In this document: piece after piece, positions 1 through 4,054 of the stretch | How positions within the stretch are numbered: the stretch's first letter is position 1 | How the letters are laid out: every line of letters begins with the position of its first letter | From: Chloroflexota bacterium | GTDB taxonomy: Bacteria; Chloroflexota; Anaerolineae; UBA1429 | Assembly (NCBI GenBank): GCA_012513725.1 | Contig: JAAZBQ010000141.1 | Location: 1-6,098, forward strand | Direction of reading: 5' to 3' | Length of the DNA stretch: 6,098 nucleotides | Translations under genes and position numbers: made by a program | The notes under the pieces: model-generated | The model's database searches: none | What the model was told of the DNA's origin: nothing | What the model saw: the letters and a program-made list of their open reading frames with translations, nothing else

Positions 1-389
1 AGCGCGCCGCCCGGCCCGGCGATGGCGTCGACCTCCTCTTCGGTGTTCACCCCGTGGTGGATCCAGATGTCGACGTGGTCGGTGCGCAGCGCCTCGAGGG
101 AGGCGTTCAGCTCCGCCCAAGCGCCCTCGGCGTCGCGCTTGCCCGACTTGGTGACCAGGACCACCTCATCGCGGCGCCCCTCGAGGACGCGACCCAGCTT
201 TTCCTCCGACGATCCCCCACCATAGGAGCGAGCCGTCTCGATATAGTTGCCGCCGCCGGCAGTGTACTCGTCCACCAGGGCCGCCACGTGGTCCACGCCG
301 ATCTCCACCTGGTGAAAGCCCCCCAGGCCGAGCACCGACACCTCCAGGCCCGTGCCGCCCAGCGTGCGGCGGGGTATGTTTCCGGCCAT
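1..389 (-). CDS. Aldo/keto reductase, N-terminal part (runs off left edge)
   Basis: Predicted NAD(P)H-dependent oxidoreductase of the aldo/keto reductase TIM-barrel superfamily, cytoplasmic; substrate unknown. The first 129 codons are visible and the C-terminal part lies outside the window. The ATG at 389 is preceded by a GGGGAGGGA Shine-Dalgarno about 5 nt upstream. Family signatures are in order: N-terminal RRTLGGTGLEVSVLGLGG (residues 7-24), the active-site segment NYIETARSYG (48-57) followed by SEEKLG, VVLVTKSGK (76-84) and DIWIHHGVN (107-115). The usual catalytic tetrad Asp-Tyr-Lys-His maps to Glu51, Tyr56, Lys81 and His111, so the Asp is replaced by Glu here. It is divergently arranged with the short-chain dehydrogenase at 554. 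The superfamily call is firm; the specific activity is unknown, and I cannot see whether a C-terminal extra domain is present. Confidence 0.93.
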   Translation of the reverse strand, partial: MAGNIPRRTLGGTGLEVSVLGLGGFHQVEIGVDHVAALVDEYTAGGGNYIETARSYGGGSSEEKLGRVLEGRRDEVVLVTKSGKRDAEGAWAELNASLEALRTDHVDIWIHHGVNTEEEVDAIAGPGGA

Positions 390-443
390 TGCGTCCCTCC
401 CCTGCGTCCGATGGCGGCGCTGCCCGCCGCGCGAGTCGGCTTC

Positions 444-471
444 ATTGTACGCCCTCGCCCGCCCCTGTCCA
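444..471 (-). promoter_or_regulatory. Sigma70-type promoter for the aldo/keto reductase
   Basis: On the minus strand, TGGACA (471-466, one mismatch to TTGACA) is separated by 16 bp from TACAAT (449-444, one mismatch to TATAAT). The expected transcription start is near 437, giving a leader of roughly 48 nt before the ATG at 389. This is the best promoter match in the divergent intergenic region and points in the right direction. Confidence 0.6.
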
Positions 472-508
472 CATTGGAACGGGGCGGATGACGCGGCGGG
501 CCGTTGCG

Positions 509-516
509 TGTATGAT
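509..516 (+). promoter_or_regulatory. Possible -10 element for the SDR-GNAT pair
   Basis: TATGAT at 511-516 (one mismatch to TATAAT) lies 37 nt before the GTG start of the dehydrogenase, with a TG directly upstream at 509-510. No good -35 hexamer is visible; 488-493 reads ATGACG. The position suits a rightward promoter in a divergent region, but the evidence is a single hexamer. Confidence 0.35.
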
Positions 517-553
517 GGCGCGGTAACCGCATCCACAACATGGAGGAGCATCC

Positions 554-1297
554 GTGGGTACACTCGACGACAAGGTAGCGCTGATCACCGGGGGAGGAAG
601 CGGCATCGGCAAGAGCATCGCCAAGGCCCTGGCCGGCGAGGGCTGCACCGTGGTGCTGGCCTCGCGGAACGCCGAGCGGCTGGCTGCGGCCGTCGATGAG
701 ATCTGCGGCGAGAATGGCACCGCCGTGTCGGTCGTCGCCGACGTCACGGTCGAGGCCCAGGTGCAGGCGCTGTTCGCCGAGGTGGTGCGGCGCTACAACC
801 GACTCGACGTCCTGGTGAACAGCCCCGGCGCCTTTGAGGGCGGCCGGATCGATACCCTCTCCCTGGAGACCTGGCGCCGCGTGTTGGACACCAACCTGAC
901 CGGGCCCTTTTTGTGTACCCGGGAGGCCTTTCGGATCATGAAGGACGCCGGCGGCGGGCGGATCATCAACGTTGGCAGCATCTCGGCCCACCGGGCCCGG
1001 ATGCACTCGTCTCCCTACACGTCGAGCAAGTTCGGCATCTGGGGCCTCACCCAATGCACGGCGCTCGACGGACGGGAGTTCGGCATCGCGGCGAGCTGCA
1101 TCCAGCCGGGGAACACCCTCGTCGAGCGCCGCACCGACCTGCGCACCCACTCGGGTCGCGACGAGGGACCCGAGCCGATGATGACCGTCGAGGAGGTCGC
1201 CCGGGTAGCGTTGCTGATGGCCACCCTCCCGCCGGGGGTCAACCTGCTGGAGGCCACCGTCCTGCCCATCGAGCAGCCGTACATCGGCCGCGGGTAG
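554..1297 (+). CDS. Short-chain dehydrogenase/reductase (SDR), classical type
   Basis: A 247-residue NAD(P)(H)-dependent oxidoreductase of the classical SDR family, cytoplasmic, usually a tetramer; substrate not determinable. It starts at GTG 554, with GGAGGAG at 542-548 spaced 5 nt away; the ATG at 540 is out of frame. Visible motifs: cofactor glycine motif TGGGSGIG (12-19), Arg38 after the second strand (SR, suggesting NADP(H) preference), Asp63 (ADV), NSPG at 89-92 where most relatives have NNAG, Asn114 (TNLTG), Ser142, and Tyr155/Lys159 in YTSSK. The catalytic Asn-Ser-Tyr-Lys tetrad is therefore complete. PGN at 185-187 begins the substrate loop, and the protein ends IEQPYIGRG. It is FabG-like in size and layout, but there is no fatty-acid gene context, so a FabG name is not warranted. 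It probably shares a transcript with the acetyltransferase 10 nt downstream. Confidence 0.93.
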   Translation: MGTLDDKVALITGGGSGIGKSIAKALAGEGCTVVLASRNAERLAAAVDEICGENGTAVSVVADVTVEAQVQALFAEVVRRYNRLDVLVNSPGAFEGGRIDTLSLETWRRVLDTNLTGPFLCTREAFRIMKDAGGGRIINVGSISAHRARMHSSPYTSSKFGIWGLTQCTALDGREFGIAASCIQPGNTLVERRTDLRTHSGRDEGPEPMMTVEEVARVALLMATLPPGVNLLEATVLPIEQPYIGRG

Positions 1298-1307
1298 GCC
1301 GAACGCC

Positions 1308-1985
1308 ATGTCCGCCGACGCGCCAGGGCTCCATACGCGGCCGGCCGCCACCGTGCGGCCCTACCGCCCGGACGACCGCGCCGCGGTGCTGGCCATCGGC
1401 GCGGATACGGCGTTCTTTGGCGCCCCGGTGGAGGCGTTCCACGACGACCGCCGGCTGTTCTGTGACCTCCTGTACCGCTACTATGTCGAACAGGAACACG
1501 ACGCCGCCTGGGTCGCCGAGGGCGACGGAGAGGTGGTGGGGTTTGTGGTGGGCGCCGTGGACACCCGGGCCATGCGCGCCCGCTGGCTCTGGCGGGTGCT
1601 GCCAGGGGTGGCGGGGCGCATGCTGACCGGCCGGTACCGGCTGGGGCGCAAGACGTGGCGCTTTCTCTGGCGCGAGGCAGTGGGCGCGCTGCGGGGAGAG
1701 AGCCCGCGGGTGGATCTGGCCCGCTACCCGGCGCACCTGCACGTGAACGTCGCGGAGGGCTGGCGGGGCCACGGGCTGGGCCGCTCGCTCTTGGAGGCCT
1801 ACATCGAGGGGCTCCGGGAGCGGGGCGCGGTCGGGGTGCACCTGCGCACCACGGACCGGAACGCCGCCGCCTGCCACCTGTACGAAAAGATGGGCTTTCG
1901 CCTGCTCGACGAGCGCCCTACCGTCGAGTGGGCCGGCCTCGTTCAGGGGCCCGTGCGCAACCGGGCGTACGGGCTGCGCCTTTAG
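1308..1985 (+). CDS. GNAT-family N-acetyltransferase
   Basis: A 225-residue acyl-CoA-dependent acetyltransferase of the GNAT fold, cytoplasmic; acceptor substrate unknown. The N-terminal part has VRPYRPDDRAAVLAIGADT (16-34) and FFGAPVEAF. A strand-turn-strand with GEVVGFVVGAVD (74-85) follows. The acetyl-CoA binding motif A is HVNVAEGWRGHGLGRSLLE (145-163), with the Arg-x-x-Gly-x-Gly signature at R153, G156 and G158. Motif B is NAAACHLYEKMGF (185-197). Residues 86-128 form an insertion very rich in Arg and Trp. I recognise the overall pattern (DTAFFG, a YY pair, PAHLHVN) as a widespread uncharacterised GNAT subfamily. It starts 10 nt after the dehydrogenase stop, with only a weak AGG-type ribosome site at the end of that gene, which suggests translational coupling in a two-gene operon. 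Confidence 0.92.
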   Translation: MSADAPGLHTRPAATVRPYRPDDRAAVLAIGADTAFFGAPVEAFHDDRRLFCDLLYRYYVEQEHDAAWVAEGDGEVVGFVVGAVDTRAMRARWLWRVLPGVAGRMLTGRYRLGRKTWRFLWREAVGALRGESPRVDLARYPAHLHVNVAEGWRGHGLGRSLLEAYIEGLRERGAVGVHLRTTDRNAAACHLYEKMGFRLLDERPTVEWAGLVQGPVRNRAYGLRL

Positions 1986-1990
1986 GCGCT

Positions 1991-2027
1991 GGGTAGATGC
2001 GGCGTGGTGCCCCGCATCTCGAGACCC
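1991..2027 (+). terminator. Bulged stem-loop after the SDR-GNAT pair
   Basis: AGATGCGG (1995-2002) pairs perfectly with CCGCATCT (2012-2019) across a 9-nt loop. GGGT (1991-1994) can extend the stem with ACCC (2024-2027) if CGAG (2020-2023) bulges out. It begins 6 nt after the GNAT stop codon. There is no T-tract, so it may be a 3'-end stabiliser or weak terminator rather than a classical intrinsic terminator. Confidence 0.5.
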
Positions 2028-2061
2028 AAGGCCGCCGTGCCCGGTTGCCCAATAGTCCGCC

Positions 2062-2075
2062 GCGGCGTACGCCGC
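2062..2075. repeat. 14-bp perfect palindrome upstream of the M24 gene
   Basis: GCGGCGT followed directly by ACGCCGC is self-complementary over its full 14 bp. It lies 28 nt before the ATG of the M24 gene, in a gap with no clear -35/-10 pair. It could be a regulator binding site or a short hairpin in the leader. Palindromes of this size do occur by chance in GC-rich DNA. Confidence 0.4.
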
Positions 2076-2093
2076 CACGTGAAGCGATCGATC

Positions 2094-2100
2094 AGGAGGT
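2094..2100 (+). promoter_or_regulatory. Strong but close Shine-Dalgarno of the M24 gene
   Basis: AGGAGGT is a full match to the anti-Shine-Dalgarno but leaves only 3 nt before the ATG at 2104. A second candidate start, ATG 2140, has GGAG (2130-2133) at a comfortable 6-nt spacing. The choice between the two depends on this site. Confidence 0.6.
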
Positions 2101-2103
2101 GCC

Positions 2104-3387
2104 ATGCGTCCAACCCTCTCCCACGGAATGGAGCCCACCATGCCGCAGGTTCTGAGCATGCGCGAGCGCGACGCCGTCACGCGCCGCGTCCTCGAGGAGC
2201 GCCTGGACACCCTGCTGCCGGTCGCCATGGCCGAGGCGGAGATCGACATGTGGCTCATCCTCTGCCAGGAGGATGACCTGGACCCGGTGTTCCGCACGAT
2301 GCTGCCGCTGAACACCTGGTGCCCGATCCTCCAGATGTTGGTCTTGTATCGGCGGCCGGGGGACGGCACGGTGGAGCGCCTGAACCTGTCGATGACCCGC
2401 ACCCAGGGGCTGTTCGCTGAGCCGTGGACCGGCCGCGGTGAGGACGAGCAGTGGGCGCTCCTGGCCCAGGTAGTGGCCGGGCGAGATCCGGCGCGGATCG
2501 GCATCAACATCGGCAGCGTGCAATGGGCAGCCGGGGGGCTCACCCACAACCTGTATACCCAACTGGTGCAGGCGCTGCCTCCGGACTATACGGAGCGGCT
2601 GGTATCGGCCGAGCCCCTGGCCACCCGCTGGCTGATGACCCTGACGGAGCGGGAGATCGGCTGGTACGAGCATGTTACCCGGCTGGCCCACGCCCTCCTG
2701 GCCGAGTGCTACAGCCCCCGCGCCATCGTGCCCGGCTATACCACCACCGACGACCTGGAATGGCACTATTGGCAGGCGGCCGCCGACCGGGGGCTGGAGG
2801 TGTCGTTCAAGCCCTTTTTCAACATCGTGCGCGGGCCGGAGAACCGGGCGCGCTACGGGGCCGAAGACCGCGTCATCCGCCCGGGCGACGCCATCCACTC
2901 GGACGTAGGGATCCGCTACCTGGGGCTCATCTCCGACCATCAGCAGTGGGCCTATGTGCGGCGCCCGGGGGAGACCGACGCCCCGGAGGGCCTCCGCCGG
3001 CTCCTGGCGGAGGGCAATCGCCTGCAGGACATATACATGGCCTCCTTTGAGCAGGGCCTCACCGGCAACGAGCTCCTCCAGCGCATCCTGACCCGCGCCC
3101 GAGAAGAGGGGCTACCCAACCCCCGGGTGTACTCGCACTCCCTCGGGCACCTGCTCCACGAGCCCGGCCCCCTGATCGGGCTGCCCTGGGAGCAGGAGCG
3201 CTGCCCGGGCCGCGGCGACGTGCGGCTGGAATGCGACACGGCCTACACCATGGAACTGGCGGTAGCCGACGCGGTGCCGGAGTGGGGCGGCCAGGAAGTG
3301 ACGCTGTCGATTGAGGAGGACGTCGTCTACACGGCCGCCGGCTGTCGGCCCCTGGATGGCCGCCAAGTCGCCTACTATGTGGTGTGA
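2104..3387 (+). CDS. M24-family metallopeptidase (Xaa-Pro peptidase-like)
   Basis: A 427-residue cytoplasmic protein with a creatinase-like N-terminal half and a pita-bread C-terminal catalytic half. The family includes Xaa-Pro aminopeptidases and dipeptidases, which cleave peptide bonds next to proline, plus some non-peptidase members. The segment ERLDTLLPVAMAEAEIDMWL (32-51) is typical of a large uncharacterised M24 subgroup. Five dinuclear-metal ligands are all present: Asp267 (HSDVG), Asp278 (ISDHQ), His345 in HSLGHLLHEPG, Glu384 (YTMEL) and Glu404 (LSIEED). His352 matches the second conserved His of the family. No signal peptide is visible. The 2104 start uses the best Shine-Dalgarno; starting at 2140 would remove 12 residues outside the conserved part. 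It stands alone, 118 nt after the GNAT gene, so it is probably transcribed separately or by read-through. Catalytic competence is likely; the substrate is unknown. Confidence 0.9.
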   Translation: MRPTLSHGMEPTMPQVLSMRERDAVTRRVLEERLDTLLPVAMAEAEIDMWLILCQEDDLDPVFRTMLPLNTWCPILQMLVLYRRPGDGTVERLNLSMTRTQGLFAEPWTGRGEDEQWALLAQVVAGRDPARIGINIGSVQWAAGGLTHNLYTQLVQALPPDYTERLVSAEPLATRWLMTLTEREIGWYEHVTRLAHALLAECYSPRAIVPGYTTTDDLEWHYWQAAADRGLEVSFKPFFNIVRGPENRARYGAEDRVIRPGDAIHSDVGIRYLGLISDHQQWAYVRRPGETDAPEGLRRLLAEGNRLQDIYMASFEQGLTGNELLQRILTRAREEGLPNPRVYSHSLGHLLHEPGPLIGLPWEQERCPGRGDVRLECDTAYTMELAVADAVPEWGGQEVTLSIEEDVVYTAAGCRPLDGRQVAYYVV

Positions 3388-3440
3388 TGGGGAGTGGGGG
3401 CAACGCCGGGCGCAGGCGCAAATATAGGCCTTTTGGTCGC

Positions 3441-3469
3441 TTGACGTGGCCCGCACAATCGTTCATACT
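3441..3469 (+). promoter_or_regulatory. Upstream promoter candidate (tandem 1)
   Basis: TTGACG at 3441-3446 (five of six to TTGACA) is followed after 17 bp by CATACT at 3464-3469 (four of six to TATAAT). The spacing is ideal and the orientation is toward the secreted-protein gene. It lies 34 nt upstream of a second, better -10 element. Confidence 0.45.
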
Positions 3470-3479
3470 GCAAATATGA
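3463..3479. repeat. Small dyad over the first -10 element
   Basis: TCATA at 3463-3467 and TATGA at 3475-3479 are inverted copies separated by 7 bp, overlapping the CATACT element. The arms are short, so chance is a fair explanation. It is listed because a second, longer dyad lies only 3 bp downstream. Confidence 0.25.
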
Positions 3480-3481
3480 GT

Positions 3482-3502
3482 GCACACGAACCATTTGTGT
3501 GC
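3482..3502. promoter_or_regulatory. Operator-like dyad abutting the -10 element
   Basis: GCACACGAA (3482-3490) and TTTGTGTGC (3494-3502) are inverted copies around a CCA centre, with 8 of 9 positions complementary. The right arm covers the TG extension of the -10 element, so a dimeric regulator bound here would block RNA polymerase. No regulator gene is present in the window. Confidence 0.5.
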
Positions 3503-3508
3503 TATAAT
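3500..3508 (+). promoter_or_regulatory. Extended -10 promoter with perfect TATAAT (tandem 2)
   Basis: TGCTATAAT combines the TG-n extension with a consensus -10 hexamer at 3503-3508, a form that can work without a -35. The hexamer at the expected -35 position (GTGCAC, 3480-3485) is poor. The predicted start is about 3514-3516. It is the best -10 element in the window and the probable main promoter for the leader and the secreted-protein gene. Confidence 0.65.
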
Positions 3509-3597
3509 GGGCTGAAAGTAGCCATCTGCACAGTGCTTGCGCCAGGTGCTGTGTCGAGCATGTGGCTGTCGCAGCCCAAACGGGGGCTCGCCCCGCT

Positions 3598-3618
3598 GCC
3601 TGGACGCCCAATCCAGGC
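3598..3618 (+). other. Stem-loop in the leader (7-bp stem)
   Basis: GCCTGGA (3598-3604) pairs fully with TCCAGGC (3612-3618) across the loop CGCCCAA. It directly follows the CGGGG/CCCCG hairpin at 3581-3595, giving closely packed stems as in a folded RNA. Confidence 0.45.
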
Positions 3619-3695
3619 CTTGGGCCGGTATGGCCGCGTACGTGTTGTTGCCTCTCGTCGATACCGCCGGAGTTCTGCGCCGCCCACATGGCGCG

Positions 3696-3711
3696 CCAGT
3701 CCGCCGACTGG
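3696..3711 (+). other. Stem-loop in the leader (6-bp stem, tetraloop)
   Basis: CCAGTC (3696-3701) pairs with GACTGG (3706-3711) across a CGCC tetraloop. The 10-bp palindrome TGGCGCGCCA (3689-3698) overlaps its left arm and offers a competing pairing. Confidence 0.4.
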
Positions 3712-3752
3712 TGTTCTATAGTCGCCCATTGCATCTGCCAACCGAACAGCCC

Positions 3753-3776
3753 GGCCGAGCGATAGCCTGCTCGGCC
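3753..3776 (+). other. Stem-loop in the leader (8-bp perfect stem)
   Basis: GGCCGAGC (3753-3760) pairs without mismatch with GCTCGGCC (3769-3776) across the loop GATAGCCT. This is the strongest hairpin of the leader. There is no T-run after it, so it is not an obvious intrinsic terminator. The loop sequence recurs at 3957-3964. Confidence 0.5.
3760..3770 (+). repeat. CGATAGCCTGC repeat, copy 1
   Basis: This 11-nt sequence occurs again exactly at 3956-3966. The core CGATAG is also found at 3970-3975 and 3993-3998, giving four copies in 240 nt. Copy 1 forms the loop and right-arm start of the 3753-3776 hairpin. Confidence 0.35.
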
Positions 3777-3955
3777 CACGCGTACCCCGCCGTCGTCGGC
3801 CCCGGGGTCAGCGCGTGCTCAACGCGTCACAATCGGGTGCCAGGGCGCATTCCTGCCCCGAGTGTGTGTTACGGCGTTTATCCGTCCATTGGCCCACCCG
3901 TGCCATGGGGCTACCACGAAACGGAGGTGCCATCGACCAGAATCACGCGATCCCT

Positions 3956-3966
3956 CGATAGCCTGC
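3956..3966 (+). repeat. CGATAGCCTGC repeat, copy 2
   Basis: Exact second copy of the 11-nt sequence at 3760-3770. It overlaps the 10-bp palindrome GCCTGCAGGC (3961-3970) and is followed at once by a third CGATAG. The meaning is unknown; it could be a binding site or chance. Confidence 0.35.
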
Positions 3967-4014
3967 AGGCGATAGCACACAACCGGTCCGTTCGATAGGC
4001 ATCATGGCTGAAGC

Positions 4015-4034
4015 GCAAGACAAAGGCGTCTTGC
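4015..4034 (+). promoter_or_regulatory. Hairpin just upstream of the ribosome binding site
   Basis: GCAAGAC (4015-4021) pairs perfectly with GTCTTGC (4028-4034) across the loop AAAGGC. It ends 6 nt before the Shine-Dalgarno at 4041, leaving that site single-stranded. It could protect the mRNA 5' region or act as a translation element. Confidence 0.45.
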
Positions 4035-4040
4035 CAACAA

Positions 4041-4047
4041 GGGAGGA
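4041..4047 (+). promoter_or_regulatory. Shine-Dalgarno deciding the secreted-protein start
   Basis: GGGAGGA lies 7 nt before ATG 4055. The in-frame ATG at 4004 has no comparable site and would place 17 polar residues in front of the signal peptide, so 4055 is preferred. Confidence 0.8.
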
Positions 4048-4054
4048 CTGTCCG

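Larger units (their letters stand above)
3388..4054 (+). other. 667-bp gene-free region: promoters plus hairpin-rich leader
   Basis: I see no convincing gene on either strand. The first part (about 3420-3510) is richer in A/T than its surroundings and holds two promoter candidates. The remainder contains a run of short stem-loops: 3564-3568 with 3572-3576, 3581-3585 with 3591-3595, 3598-3604 with 3612-3618, 3623-3626 with 3632-3635, 3696-3701 with 3706-3711, 3753-3760 with 3769-3776, and 4015-4021 with 4028-4034. If transcription starts near 3515, the downstream secreted-protein gene has a leader of about 540 nt, or part of this region is a separate small RNA. It has none of the signature motifs I would expect of tmRNA, RNase P RNA, SRP RNA or a cobalamin riboswitch. 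Confidence 0.5.

Noticed and set aside
107..2549. Long minus-strand open frames (107-1351 and 1239-2549) of over 400 codons
   Set aside because: They lie opposite the well-supported SDR, GNAT and M24 genes, have low-complexity Arg/Pro/Gly/His composition and no domain: antisense shadows of high-GC codons.
3717..3722. TATAGT as another promoter -10
   Set aside because: No -35 at a workable distance (CGCCAG at 17 bp) and it sits within the hairpin-rich segment, so a chance match is more likely.
3375..3779. Minus-strand open frame of 134 codons over the promoter region
   Set aside because: No motif and no Shine-Dalgarno. It runs antisense across the end of the M24 gene and through the consensus promoter, so chance is the best explanation.
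3537..3998. Open frame of 153 codons (TTG start) in the gene-free region
   Set aside because: No ribosome site, no recognisable domain, codon choice less biased than the real genes, and it overlaps many RNA-like hairpins. Open frames of this size arise easily in GC-rich DNA.
4004..4054. Start of the secreted protein at ATG 4004
   Set aside because: No Shine-Dalgarno, and 17 polar residues would precede the signal peptide; ATG 4055 has GGGAGGA at 7 nt.
3511..4054. Known structured RNA (tmRNA, RNase P, SRP RNA, common riboswitches) in the leader
   Set aside because: Signature sequences I would expect for these were not found by reading. A covariance search would be decisive and could not be run.
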